60,590 nt of DNA from Chitinophagaceae bacterium (GTDB taxonomy: Bacteria > Bacteroidota > Bacteroidia > Chitinophagales > Chitinophagaceae), in assembly GCA_947447465.1 (NCBI GenBank), contig CANFKE010000025.1:1-60590 (forward strand), in the 5' to 3' direction. Each line of letters begins with the position of its first letter. Position 1 is the stretch's first letter. A program made the translations under genes and the position numbers. Shown here piece by piece: positions 1 to 9,603 of the stretch. The notes under the pieces are model-generated. The model had not been told where the DNA came from. It made no database searches and was given only the letters and a program-made list of their open reading frames with translations.

Positions 1-3
1 CAA

Positions 4-1548
4 TTACTGCACAGTAAAGATGATCGGCTCCAATGGACGCTTGATACCGTCTGGACCTGTTGCAAATATTTCGTCAAAATAAACCTTTGTACCGGCAGTA
101 GCACCAGTCAAAGCAGCCTTCATAGGAGCTGTAAGCATCATATTGCTTGACTCCAGGATCTGCGGATCCTGACGTGGCTTCTGAACATACAACTTAAAGT
201 GACCTATCACGAACTTAGTATCAAACTCGAAGTCTTCAAGAGCAGCGAAAATTCTGTCTGCAGATGTCAACTGAGCGCGAGGTACATTACCACCACCTTT
301 ACCAGCGAACTTAGCATGTGGTGAAGGTAAACGCTTGCAACGGAAGTCAGATTCTCCAAGCTTCACTTGCTTACCGGTACCATCTTCGCCGAATATGCTG
401 ATCTTAACAGTACCTGAAGTAGTTACGTTAACCAGATATTTACCGGGAGCACCTGCACTTTTTACAGAACCTGAGCTCATTGTGATCTTCAGCTTTTCAG
501 CTGGAGTACCAGGAGCAGATACGGAAACAGGGTTATCAAGACCGATGTAGAATACGTTCATTTTATCAGGAGATACTACCGCAGATGGCTTAGCAACACG
601 GTAAGAGATCTCAGGAGTTTTCCACTCACCGATAGAACCATCAGCTTTCTTCATGTGAAGCGTAGCTGACCACTTGAATTCACCTTCGTGAGAAGTGTTT
701 ACAGTGTAAGTACCTTTACCACCGGTAACATTCAACTTCTGACCACCAACAGTAATATCAGGGTTCAATGAATTACTGAACGCAGTAAGGAATACCTCTG
801 CAGAATATGGCTGACCAACCAATACATAGCTACTTGTAGTAGGTACTGCAAGTGCAGCATATTGATCCAATACGAGGTCAGTCTTAGTAACGTCACCCAA
901 TATTTTCTTGATTGCTTCAGATTCAGTAGTCTTCAAATCAGCTTCGATCTTTGAAAGAGCGGTGAACGCAGCAGTCAAAGGAATACCATCGCCGAAATAA
1001 GTATCTGCCCATTCCTTCTGAACTTCGCCTTTTCTTTTCAACGGATCATCAGCATTCAGAGCCATCTTAAAGCTAGCACGATCTTTCTCATCCAACTGAG
1101 CCAAGATAATGGCTTTAGTATCAGTGATTTTTTTCTTCAGTTCTTTAGCACGACCATGAAGGATCATAACATTAGGAGAAATTTCCACATTGTCACGACC
1201 TCTGTAATCGCCTTCAGACTCATCAAAACCACCACACTCTTTTTCGAATATTCCTTTAATTTCTGTAATGTACTTATCAAGATCAGCAACTGCTGCCTTA
1301 ACTTTCTGTGCCCTATCCCAGAACGGTTTTGCGCGGGTCGGGTCATCTTTTAATGTAGATGCTGCAAATGATGCGAAAGTCTTATCTATAGATGTCTGAA
1401 CATTACTTGTAGATGCTTCAAGACCTACGGTCAGGTTTCTGAACGATTGAAGAACTTTCTCGGTAACTGTAGTAGCTGCAAGACCAAGCAATACTAAATA
1501 CAATATACCCATCATTTTTTGCCGGGGGGTCTCATTTACTCCTGCCAT
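4..1548 (-). CDS. gldM: GldM/PorM, T9SS and gliding motor subunit
   Basis: The 514-residue protein begins with a short cytoplasmic tail (PRQKMMGILYLVLLGLAATT) running into one transmembrane helix at about residues 13-32. A long periplasmic part follows that reads as several beta-rich domains, as known for GldM/PorM. In the family, GldM dimers pair with GldL in the inner membrane and carry proton-driven torque across the periplasm to the GldK/GldN ring to power type IX secretion. The gene starts 32 nt after gldL on the same strand, so gldK-gldL-gldM reads as one operon. gldN normally follows and would lie just beyond the left edge. The stop codon is at positions 4-6, so the gene is complete. 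Family assignment is strong; the domain boundaries are inferred. Confidence 0.95.
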   Translation of the reverse strand: MAGVNETPRQKMMGILYLVLLGLAATTVTEKVLQSFRNLTVGLEASTSNVQTSIDKTFASFAASTLKDDPTRAKPFWDRAQKVKAAVADLDKYITEIKGIFEKECGGFDESEGDYRGRDNVEISPNVMILHGRAKELKKKITDTKAIILAQLDEKDRASFKMALNADDPLKRKGEVQKEWADTYFGDGIPLTAAFTALSKIEADLKTTESEAIKKILGDVTKTDLVLDQYAALAVPTTSSYVLVGQPYSAEVFLTAFSNSLNPDITVGGQKLNVTGGKGTYTVNTSHEGEFKWSATLHMKKADGSIGEWKTPEISYRVAKPSAVVSPDKMNVFYIGLDNPVSVSAPGTPAEKLKITMSSGSVKSAGAPGKYLVNVTTSGTVKISIFGEDGTGKQVKLGESDFRCKRLPSPHAKFAGKGGGNVPRAQLTSADRIFAALEDFEFDTKFVIGHFKLYVQKPRQDPQILESSNMMLTAPMKAALTGATAGTKVYFDEIFATGPDGIKRPLEPIIFTVQ

Positions 1549-1580
1549 GCTATATAATTAGTTTTATTGAAATAATGGGA

Positions 1581-2336
1581 TTAGTTCTTTCTGAATGCAT
1601 CAAGCTGTGCCTGGTAAACCTTGCTCAGGTCTGTAATGCTCTTGTTGTATGCCTTCATACCGTTAGTTGCTGCTTCAAATTCTTTCAGCATAGACTGAGA
1701 AGAAACGGTCATAGCGTTGATAGCCTGAAGTGTTTTGCTGAAAGTATCGAAGCTTGCATTTACTTCGGTCATATTCTTAGCATATGCCTTCATACCTGCG
1801 CTTGCAGTTTCGAAATCCTTAAGCATAGTAGATGATGCAACTGACATCTGATTGATAGACTGCAAAGTCTTACCAAAAGCATCAAAGCTTGTTCCAATAG
1901 CAGAAACGTTATCACGGAATTTCTTGATGTCGCCTGTTGCTGCTTCAATTTCCTTGAACATATTCTGAGCAACAGCACCTGTATTAGCAACTGCATTAAC
2001 TGATTCTACAGTTTTGTTGAACTGTTCGAAACCTTTGCTCAGTTTCTGTATTACTGCAGGACTGATAGCTGTAGCCAGCAAATCATCCAAACCTGAATCT
2101 TTCTTTTTATCATCATGCGCATCGGCAGGTTTAGCATCTGAACCTATTGCCGCAAAACCCATTATTGCGAACAATACCGCCTCTGTCAACAGACCGAGTG
2201 CAATCATGAATTCACCACCCTTCAAGTGAAGGATCTTGAACATCAAACCCACGATAACGACGCTCGCACCCCATGAGATGACTGAATTGAGACCTACTTT
2301 TTTGCTTCCTGCTGCTTTCTGAGGATTACTGCTCAT
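1581..2336 (-). CDS. gldL: GldL/PorL, T9SS and gliding motor stator protein
   Basis: A 251-residue protein with two N-terminal transmembrane helices at about residues 19-37 and 43-63, then a long helical cytoplasmic tail with repeated LKEFE/MKAY-type segments that look coiled-coil. Glu52 lies inside the second helix (LLTEAVLF), at the place of the membrane-buried glutamate known to be needed for proton use by GldL. Lys34 and His37 near the end of helix 1 are also positioned as in the family. It sits between gldK (72-nt gap) and gldM (32-nt gap). The residue roles are transferred from the family and not shown by this sequence. Confidence 0.95.
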   Translation of the reverse strand: MSSNPQKAAGSKKVGLNSVISWGASVVIVGLMFKILHLKGGEFMIALGLLTEAVLFAIMGFAAIGSDAKPADAHDDKKKDSGLDDLLATAISPAVIQKLSKGFEQFNKTVESVNAVANTGAVAQNMFKEIEAATGDIKKFRDNVSAIGTSFDAFGKTLQSINQMSVASSTMLKDFETASAGMKAYAKNMTEVNASFDTFSKTLQAINAMTVSSQSMLKEFEAATNGMKAYNKSITDLSKVYQAQLDAFRKN

Positions 2337-2407
2337 AATTCAATAAATTTTAATGGATTAAACTAATTTTAGAGGATGTAATAATGGTTATTGTACTTAG
2401 TTGAGAT

Positions 2408-3979
2408 TTATTTCTTTTTAGATTTTTTGCGAGTAGCTGTCATCTTGCTCAAAATTTCCGGAGCACCCATTACACATCTGAAACCGATATAGCTGTGTGC
2501 AGTTTCCTGTAACTCAAATGCACGAGCATAGGGGCTAAGATCTTTTGCAGGGCTGTTGAATGAACCACCACGGATAACTTTACGTCTCATAGGGTCGCCA
2601 TCAGTAGAATCTGCATCGTAAGACAAAACAGGGTTAACATCTGATACGAATGCAAATGTAGAAGGGCTATAAGCATCTTTTGTCCACTCAGCAACGTTAC
2701 CACTCATACAATAGATACCGAAATCATTTGGAGTATAAGACATTACAGGAACTGTGAATGCAGATCCGTCACCTGTCAATTCGCCTTCATCTTGTTTAAA
2801 GTTAGCAGTAAGACCTTTCTTATCTGATGCAACCAGATTAGTCTCATCCGGAATTGCAGGATCGTAGAAAGCGTTAGTATCAACTTGCAAAGCTGCTGAA
2901 TTATCAACGGTCTTAGCAGCAGTTGAAGTCCAGCTAGAGTTAGGATCACCATTTACCGGTGCAGGTGTTTCATCCTTCGTTACTGCTGGTTTTTCTTCTT
3001 CAGCACCCTTCTTCTTCTTAGATTTCTTTGGTTCTTCCTTTGCGTCTTCTTTCTTTTCAACAACCGGATTTGCCTTTGCAACTGCTCTCATATCCTGCTG
3101 AGCTGCATAAACCCACTGGGCTTCAGAAGGAAGGCTGTAAGCAAGGTGATAACTCTTCATATAATCAGCAACGTTACCGAAGTTGTTAGCATTCAAAGAA
3201 CGCCAGTAAGTGAACGCATTTGCTTGCTGCCAGGTAACACCTACTACCGGATAATCTTCGTAAGGCTCACTTGTGAAGTAGTTCTCAACAAGTATATCTG
3301 TTTGCGCATTAGGGAAATCTTTTGCCCATATTTCTTCATCAGGATAAACATTCACAACAGCAGTTGCACGACTACCTACCTTCAACTTAGGGTTGGTACC
3401 CGCAGATCTGAGATATTTGTATGTAAAAAATACTGAATCTCTCTTTATTTGACCCTTTTCGTCAAGCATTGGCTTGAGGCGCTCTTTGTAGTCTTCATTT
3501 TCAAACAAAGACTTATGATCTACATGAGCCCAGTTGATGCGTCTCTGAGGACCATTAGCAGCTGCTACGGGTGCAGGACTTGTTGAATCTCCCGGCTTTA
3601 CCTCTGCTGTTTTAGCATCTTCCTTATTGTCCTTGAAGAACTTATCTTCATCTTTCAGGTACTTAGTAATAGCAATTGAGTCAACAACCCACTCAATGAA
3701 CTGTCTGTACTGCTGGTTGGTTACCTCAGTCTTATCTATAAAATAAGAACTCAAACTCACCTTCTTAACAGAATTGCTGTCTGATGCCTGCTGACTATAC
3801 TTGATGATAGTTGTACCACCAGGAACATACACCATTCCCGGAGGGGCCGACAGTTTAGATTGCTCATACGGCACAACAGGGCGAATGCGAGATTCTTTAT
3901 GCTGTGCAGTGCAGTAATGAGACAAAGAAGATGCCGTTAGGAATAATGACAATGCAAAATAAGTACTCTTCATATTCAT
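2408..3979 (-). CDS. gldK: GldK/PorK, outer-membrane-associated T9SS ring lipoprotein family
   Basis: A 523-residue exported protein with the formylglycine-generating-enzyme-like (SUMF1) fold typical of GldK. Visible family landmarks are PPGMVYVPGG near the N-terminus, FIDKTEVTNQQYRQFIEW at about residue 75, and the C-terminal stretch VIRGGSF...FRCVMGAP. In the family it forms the periplasmic ring with GldN. The signal region ends in SHYCTAQ, so a cysteine lies near the cleavage site, but the lipobox is poor and lipidation is uncertain. A Lys/Glu-rich insert (about residues 305-345, EEPKKSKKKKGAEEEKP) interrupts the SUMF1 domain. First gene of the gldKLM operon; the start at 3979 is followed by a second possible start two codons later. 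Confidence 0.93.
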   Translation of the reverse strand: MNMKSTYFALSLFLTASSLSHYCTAQHKESRIRPVVPYEQSKLSAPPGMVYVPGGTTIIKYSQQASDSNSVKKVSLSSYFIDKTEVTNQQYRQFIEWVVDSIAITKYLKDEDKFFKDNKEDAKTAEVKPGDSTSPAPVAAANGPQRRINWAHVDHKSLFENEDYKERLKPMLDEKGQIKRDSVFFTYKYLRSAGTNPKLKVGSRATAVVNVYPDEEIWAKDFPNAQTDILVENYFTSEPYEDYPVVGVTWQQANAFTYWRSLNANNFGNVADYMKSYHLAYSLPSEAQWVYAAQQDMRAVAKANPVVEKKEDAKEEPKKSKKKKGAEEEKPAVTKDETPAPVNGDPNSSWTSTAAKTVDNSAALQVDTNAFYDPAIPDETNLVASDKKGLTANFKQDEGELTGDGSAFTVPVMSYTPNDFGIYCMSGNVAEWTKDAYSPSTFAFVSDVNPVLSYDADSTDGDPMRRKVIRGGSFNSPAKDLSPYARAFELQETAHSYIGFRCVMGAPEILSKMTATRKKSKKK

Positions 3980-4552
3980 ACTAATTTTATTTAGTAAAGA
4001 TTTTATATCTGATTTGTGTTAAAATAAGCAAGAACACAACAAAGTAATTGAAGTGCCTGCTAATTGAAGGCAGGAATATTGAAAAAACTCTCTGAAACAC
4101 ACTCTTTACCACCGTTAAAACAATAATAACCAAACAAAAACAGCCCCCTGTTTTCGTTGTTTACCAGCCCTAATTGCCGTAAAGATAAATAATGAAATTG
4201 GAATAGTAAAGAAAATTTATAAAAAATGGCTTGTATCGTGCATTTGAGCGGAAATTGAGACAAATATCGATCGCTTTGGCAAAACTATCTATCACAGTAA
4301 AAAGTGACAGAAATCACTATTAACAATACTTTGGCGTTAAATCTCTCAAACTGCAACAATGTGGATAACGTGTCAATAACACAAAATAATATTATTGTTA
4401 AGGGCTAATTAAAAAGTACTTAACAATACTCAAATATCGATTTATTTAATTGTAACTATCAATTAATGAAGCAAAAAAGAGACGTCCTCTTCAGCCAACC
4501 GGTATATTTCAACAAAAAGTAAATACTATTTTTGATGGAGTAACTTTATGTC
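3980..4552. other. Intergenic region between gldK and a lipoprotein gene
   Basis: This AT-rich stretch separates two divergent genes and must hold the gldK operon promoter on the minus strand. No convincing TAnnTTTG -7 box was found for either gene; TAACTTTA at 4541-4548 is one base off and lies very close to the next start codon. Open frames here are short and lack protein-like composition. No tRNA or repeat was recognised. Confidence 0.5.
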
Positions 4553-5107
4553 ATGTCGAGATACCCACTTTACTTATTACCTGCATTAATGTTCTTATTG
4601 TCTTGTAATAATGGCACCACAACTCCAACTCTAAAAGATAGTACCACAAACGGACAAGTAATTACTACTGACTCTATTACGCTTATATCCACAGAACAGG
4701 CAGATACAGAGAATTACGCTGATTATTATATTACCATTGCTGATACATCCCATAACTACCACGAACTTGATAAAAGCATGTATCTGCTTGCCCAGAGCAC
4801 CAGATTAGCTATCGACACCGGCAATCGTTACTACAACCAAAAACGAAATGAGATCATATTAAGAGAGGATGATGAGGACGAAATATACAGAGGTGAATAT
4901 TATCCCCGAAGATTTGAAGAACTGCCGTATTTAAGCCTTGAATATTGTGATCAATACCAACAAAACAGCACTCATAAGAATATTGCTTTGATGGCTGCAA
5001 TATGTGAGACCAAAAAGACCGCAGATTCTGTTTGTTCAATCATAAAACCTTATTCGCCAAAGGCCTATGTAATAAAATCAAAACTCTATACAGGCTGTAT
5101 GCATTAA
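4553..5107 (+). CDS. Small lipoprotein of unknown function
   Basis: A 184-residue protein whose first 18 residues form a lipoprotein signal ending in LLSC (Cys18), followed by a Thr/Ser-rich linker. The rest is acidic (REDDEDE) with many Tyr residues and a few Cys near the C-terminus. I do not recognise a family. An ATG at 4548 is out of frame, so the start at 4553 is chosen because it gives the clean signal peptide. It is convergent with trxA and shares the hairpin terminator at 5139-5165. Export and lipidation are well supported; the role is not known. Confidence 0.7.
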   Translation: MSRYPLYLLPALMFLLSCNNGTTTPTLKDSTTNGQVITTDSITLISTEQADTENYADYYITIADTSHNYHELDKSMYLLAQSTRLAIDTGNRYYNQKRNEIILREDDEDEIYRGEYYPRRFEELPYLSLEYCDQYQQNSTHKNIALMAAICETKKTADSVCSIIKPYSPKAYVIKSKLYTGCMH

Positions 5108-5138
5108 AAAACACGAGTAGAACAAACTTAGAAACAGA

Positions 5139-5165
5139 TGCCCCCAGAATATACTTCTGAGGGCA
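5139..5165. terminator. Bidirectional hairpin terminator
   Basis: Stem TGCCC plus CAGAA (5139-5149, one bulged C) pairs with TTCTG plus GGGCA (5155-5165) around a 5-nt loop. It lies between the convergent lipoprotein gene and trxA. A T-rich stretch (TTATTGTTT) follows on the plus strand. Confidence 0.7.
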
Positions 5166-5214
5166 TTATTGTTTACAACTTACTACCCTATTCTTTAAGG
5201 GCTGCAAAGGAATA

Positions 5215-5535
5215 TTAACTTAACAGCTTCTGGATCTTCTTGTCGAATGCACTCTTTGGAGCTGCACCGATCTGCTTGTCAACGACCTTACCATCCTTGA
5301 TGAACAATACACATGGTATGCTGGTGATACCGTAGTTAACAGATACGTTGGGATTTTCATCTACGTTCAGTTTACCTACATTGACCTTACCTTCATACTC
5401 TTTATGCAAAGCATCGATGGTTGGACCTAACTGAAGACATGGACCGCACCATGGAGCCCAGAAATCTACTACAGTCAATTTGTCTGCCTTTAATACGTCC
5501 GCTTCGAAATTCGAATCGGTATATACTGCTGCCAT
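5215..5535 (-). CDS. trxA: Thioredoxin
   Basis: A 106-residue protein with the thioredoxin active site WCGPC at residues 29-33 and the cis-proline segment TSIPCVLF at about residue 72. Length and layout match classical cytoplasmic thioredoxin, a general disulfide reductase fed by thioredoxin reductase. The usual loop after the active site reads LQLGPTIDAL here. It has no signal peptide. A Bacteroidota-type -7 box (5576-5583) lies 41 bp upstream. Downstream of dnaE on the same strand but separated by about 170 nt, so it probably has its own promoter. Confidence 0.93.
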   Translation of the reverse strand: MAAVYTDSNFEADVLKADKLTVVDFWAPWCGPCLQLGPTIDALHKEYEGKVNVGKLNVDENPNVSVNYGITSIPCVLFIKDGKVVDKQIGAAPKSAFDKKIQKLLS

Positions 5536-5575
5536 ATTCTATGTTTTTAAAATTGTTTATGTTGTTTTGAAGACA

Positions 5576-5583
5576 CAAAGTTA
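5576..5583 (-). promoter_or_regulatory. Promoter -7 box for trxA
   Basis: Read on the minus strand, TAACTTTG fits the Bacteroidota -7 consensus TAnnTTTG exactly. A TTTA about 20 bp upstream is a possible -33 element. It lies 41 bp upstream of the trxA start codon. Confidence 0.6.
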
Positions 5584-5706
5584 ATTCATTAATCAACGGG
5601 GTGTAAATAGTTTGGTATAATAGTGGTATATAGTATTCACATAGTTACTAACAATTTAACTTTTGCTCTTGTGTACCAAAGTAATCTAAGCTTGCCGCAT
5701 TAACAT

Positions 5707-8700
5707 TTACACCTTGTCCAGCGCATATTTGATATAATCGGTCTCCTGAAGGAACCGGATCATTTCATCATTGAGCTCCATTTTAAGGGTCTGAGATTTC
5801 AACTTTACAGAATAGTTGGTCTCAGCGTCAGCAATGTAAATATATAGTTCAGTGCTACCCGGGTATGCCTTTACATTCTTCTCAATAAAACTTACAAAAG
5901 CCTCATCTACCCGATCCATTGGAATGTATATACTTACCTTCTTGGTCCATACTTTTCTTATCTCATCGAGCAAGAGTATGTTGCTTATAGAAAACTCCAT
6001 AACACCGGGACGATACTTGTGTTCATCGTAAGTACCCTGCAACATCAACTTCTGCCCATTAACCAGATATTGGTGATACTGCACATAACTTTTCTCCCAC
6101 AGCATTATCTCATAGTTGCCGCTGTAATCATTGATGGTGAACTTACCAAACTTAGAGCCCTTTTTACTGGTAAGGTGACCCACATCGGTTATATAGCCTG
6201 CTATACGTACCGGGCGACCCTTATTCTCTTCCATGTCGCGGATAGGTGTCATGCCGTAGTTGTCCATCTCGAATTTAAAACCATCGAGGGGATGGGCACT
6301 CAGGTAGATGCCTACCACCTCTTTTTCCTTATCCAGCAGCTCGGGCAAGCCCCACTTATCGCATGCAGGCATCACCGGTGGCTTTACCTCGGGCATCGAA
6401 GACTCTCCGAACAGACTATTGGTTGCCACTGACGAGCTAGCCTGAAACTGGTTGCCGAAGCGAACTAAGCGCTCCAGTCCGGTAATAGGATCGCCTGCGG
6501 GTGCAAAGAAATACTGAGCCCTATGCATCTCGGTGAAACAATCGAGCGCACCAGCCAGTATGAGACTTTCCAATGATTTTTTATTGACTGTGCGCTGATT
6601 AACACGCTTAATAAAGTCAAACACATTGAGATAAGGGCCATTGGCTTCACGCTCAGCTATGATATCTTCTACGGCAGCCTCTCCTACCCCTTTAATGGCA
6701 TTCATACCAAAGCGAACGACATTCTCTTTGGCAACCGCAAAACCTTTTAAACTTTCATTTACATCGGGGCCAAGTACCTGCAATTCCATACGCTGGCACT
6801 CTTCCATGTAAAACTTTATCTTTTCAATGTTGCCCTGGTTGTTCAATACCGCCGCCATATATTCGGCAGGATAATGTGCTTTGAGATAGGCCGTTTGATA
6901 GGCTACCAATGCATAACAGGTAGAGTGCGATTTATTGAACGCATATTGCGCAAATGCTTCCCAGTCGGTCCATATCTTCTGGAGCTTATCTGCAGGATGC
7001 CCTTTCTTACCACCACCCTCAATGAACTGCCCCTTCATCTTATCGAGTACGGCCTTCTGCTTCTTACCCATTGCTTTACGCAACACGTCAGCATCGCCCT
7101 TACTAAAGCCGGCAAGACTTTGGGACAGCAACATCACCTGCTCCTGATATACGGTGATACCATAAGTATCTCCGAGATACTCCTCCATGTCGGGCACGTC
7201 ATAGACTATTTCTTCCTGACCATGCTTACGCTTGATGTAGTTGGGGATATACTCGATAGGGCCCGGACGATACAGGGCATTCATTGCGATAAGGTCATCG
7301 AATTTATCGGGCTTAAGCGCAATAAGGTGCTTTTGCATACCGGCACTTTCAAACTGGAACGTACCATTGGTATCGCCATTCTGATAGAGCTCATAGGTCA
7401 GCTCATCATCCAGCGGTATTGTATCAATATCTATATCAACATTATAATTTCTCTTGATAAGGGCAAGCGCGTCTTTAATGATGGTAAGGGTCTTCAACCC
7501 CAGGAAGTCCATCTTGATAACGCCTGCATTCTCAATCACATTACCTTCGTATTGGGTGATCAGCGCATCCACATCTTTCACCATAAATACCGGCAAGAGG
7601 TTGCTGAGATCGCTTGGGGCGATGATGATACCCGCTGCGTGGATACCCGTATTTCGTACGGACCCTTCCAGCTTTACTGCAGATTGCAGTACTTCACCAT
7701 GCAGCGTCGGCTGAGCATAAATTTCTCTCAGCTTCATCACACCTTCCATTTCCTCTACAGAAAGACCTTCCTTACTTTCAAGTCCACCTTCGCCCTTAAT
7801 ATCCGCCAGTATCAGACGTTTCAGGTTGATACCCGGCCGTTCTGGAACCAACTTAGCTAATGCATTACTCTCTTGAAGCGGCAGATCTAATACACGAGCC
7901 ACATCTTTAATACTGCTCTTGGCCGCCATAGTACCATAGGTAACGATCTGCGCCACCTGGTTCTTGCCGTATTTCTGCACAACATAGTCGATAACGCGCT
8001 GACGACCCACGTCATCAAAGTCGGTATCTATATCGGGCATGCTCTTACGGTCAGGGTTAAGGAAACGCTCGAACAGGAGTTTGTATTTAATAGGATCAAT
8101 GTTAGTGATCCCGATACAGTATGCAACAGCGCTACCGGCTGCCGAGCCACGACCAGGACCTATAAACACACCCATATCGCGGCCCGCCTTAATGAAGTCG
8201 GACACGATAAGGAAGTAACCCGCGAAACCCATGGTGCGGATAGTGAACAGCTCAAACTTCAGTCTATCTTCTACTTCTGCAGTTATTTCAGAATAACGCT
8301 CTTTAGCACCCGTCCAGGTAAGGTGTTCCAAAAATTGGTCCTGATCATTATTGAACTCGGGAGGCACCACAAAGTGAGGCAGCAAAATATCGCGCTCCAG
8401 CTTCAGCGGTTTTACCTTTTCTACTATCTCAAAAGTGTTTTCCAGCGCCTGCGGCAGATCTGTAAATATCTGCTGCATCTCGTTCTGCGTCTTGAAATAA
8501 AATCTGTCGCTCGGGAAGGCAAAGCGGCCACCCTTTACCGGATTTTCATCATCATCGCCCAAATCTTTCCATTTAGGATCGCTTTGTTTGGAACCGGTAT
8601 TGATACAGAGCAGGATATCATGCGCGTTGGCATCGCCCTGATCTACATAGTGGCTGTCATTACTGGCAATGATCTTCACATTATACTTTTCCGCAAAACG

Positions 8701-9321
8701 CAGGAGTACCTCATTGACCTTATCCTGATCGCCAATAGCATGGCGTTGTAATTCTATATAATAGTCTTCCCCAAAGAGATCCAGCCACCACTTAAATTCC
8801 TTTTCTCCCTCCGCTTCACCCTTCCTCAGAATAGTACGTGGCACCGACGCTGCAAGACAGCAGGTGGTAGCTATAAGCCCTTCGTGATACTGAGCCACCA
8901 GCTCCTTGTCAATACGCGGATACTTACTGTACAACCCCTCCATATAACCCAACGAGCACAGCTTTACCAGGTTCTTATACCCTATCTCATTTTTCGCCAG
9001 CATTAGCTGGTGGTAACGTACATCTCTGTCGTCTTTAGAGAAACTACGTTTGTGTCGGTTATCGACAAGGTAGAACTCGCAGCCAATGATGGGCTTAACA
9101 ATTGGCTCCTCTATATCCTTTCCCTCCGCGGTCTTACCCACTACTTTTTTCTTCTTCCATGCCTCGGCCACAAAATCAAATACACCAAACATATTACCAT
9201 GGTCGGTAATAGCCATTGCCGGGTGACCATCGTTTCTAGCTTTATCAAATAGCTTTGACGCATTGGAAGCCCCGTCGAGCAGGGAGAACTGGGTATGATT
9301 ATGTAGATGGGAGAATTTCAT
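5707..9321 (-). CDS. dnaE: DNA polymerase III subunit alpha
   Basis: About 1204 residues with the full DnaE layout: N-terminal PHP domain (HLHNHTQFSLLDG at the very start), polymerase core with GPGRGSAAGSAV near residue 395 and the catalytic aspartates in PDIDTDFDD near residue 430, a tandem helix-hairpin-helix region, and an OB domain near the C-terminus (RPVRIAGYITDV). It is the replicative chain-extending subunit of the holoenzyme. An in-frame ATG at 9360 would add 13 residues (CPAKSRSSAKEN), but the ATG at 9321 starts directly at the conserved PHP motif and is preferred. A near-consensus -7 box (TTACTTTG, minus strand, 9372-9379) lies upstream. Confidence 0.97.
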   Translation of the reverse strand: MKFSHLHNHTQFSLLDGASNASKLFDKARNDGHPAMAITDHGNMFGVFDFVAEAWKKKKVVGKTAEGKDIEEPIVKPIIGCEFYLVDNRHKRSFSKDDRDVRYHQLMLAKNEIGYKNLVKLCSLGYMEGLYSKYPRIDKELVAQYHEGLIATTCCLAASVPRTILRKGEAEGEKEFKWWLDLFGEDYYIELQRHAIGDQDKVNEVLLRFAEKYNVKIIASNDSHYVDQGDANAHDILLCINTGSKQSDPKWKDLGDDDENPVKGGRFAFPSDRFYFKTQNEMQQIFTDLPQALENTFEIVEKVKPLKLERDILLPHFVVPPEFNNDQDQFLEHLTWTGAKERYSEITAEVEDRLKFELFTIRTMGFAGYFLIVSDFIKAGRDMGVFIGPGRGSAAGSAVAYCIGITNIDPIKYKLLFERFLNPDRKSMPDIDTDFDDVGRQRVIDYVVQKYGKNQVAQIVTYGTMAAKSSIKDVARVLDLPLQESNALAKLVPERPGINLKRLILADIKGEGGLESKEGLSVEEMEGVMKLREIYAQPTLHGEVLQSAVKLEGSVRNTGIHAAGIIIAPSDLSNLLPVFMVKDVDALITQYEGNVIENAGVIKMDFLGLKTLTIIKDALALIKRNYNVDIDIDTIPLDDELTYELYQNGDTNGTFQFESAGMQKHLIALKPDKFDDLIAMNALYRPGPIEYIPNYIKRKHGQEEIVYDVPDMEEYLGDTYGITVYQEQVMLLSQSLAGFSKGDADVLRKAMGKKQKAVLDKMKGQFIEGGGKKGHPADKLQKIWTDWEAFAQYAFNKSHSTCYALVAYQTAYLKAHYPAEYMAAVLNNQGNIEKIKFYMEECQRMELQVLGPDVNESLKGFAVAKENVVRFGMNAIKGVGEAAVEDIIAEREANGPYLNVFDFIKRVNQRTVNKKSLESLILAGALDCFTEMHRAQYFFAPAGDPITGLERLVRFGNQFQASSSVATNSLFGESSMPEVKPPVMPACDKWGLPELLDKEKEVVGIYLSAHPLDGFKFEMDNYGMTPIRDMEENKGRPVRIAGYITDVGHLTSKKGSKFGKFTINDYSGNYEIMLWEKSYVQYHQYLVNGQKLMLQGTYDEHKYRPGVMEFSISNILLLDEIRKVWTKKVSIYIPMDRVDEAFVSFIEKNVKAYPGSTELYIYIADAETNYSVKLKSQTLKMELNDEMIRFLQETDYIKYALDKV

Positions 9322-9556
9322 GTTTTCTTTTGCACTTGACCTGCTTTTTGCAGGGCACATTCAGCGTATTACAAAGTAACGAAATTATGGGGAGGGGTGG
9401 AAAATGAGTTTTCCACAGGGGGTGGTTGTGGATGGTCTGAATCAGAATTTACAGGATTTAAGAATAGTCCGAATGCCTGATGTTTTAGTCTGAACCATGA
9501 TACAAGATGCTTTTTTTATGCCCGATGTTGTTGTCTCAAAGAGAGCCGACCCGATG

Positions 9557-9580
9557 GTTGTTGGTCAGAAGACCAATAAC
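9557..9580. repeat. AGA-type intergenic hairpin
   Basis: GTTGTTGGTC pairs with GACCAATAAC around the loop AGAA, giving a 10-bp stem with one G-T wobble. The core GTC-AGA(A)-GAC is shared with hairpins near 49.5, 52.3 and 52.8 kb, whose outer stems have different but complementary sequences. It lies in the gap upstream of dnaE. No coding function. Confidence 0.65.
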
Positions 9581-9603
9581 GGCAGATAAGGAGGATGCCT
9601 CTA

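Noticed and set aside
4060..4263. 67-codon frame upstream of gldK
   Set aside because: Aromatic- and Asn-rich shadow in AT-rich intergenic DNA, without promoter or family resemblance.
6874..7860. Long open frame antisense to dnaE
   Set aside because: It lies fully inside a conserved gene on the other strand and its translation is not protein-like; a shadow of biased codon use.
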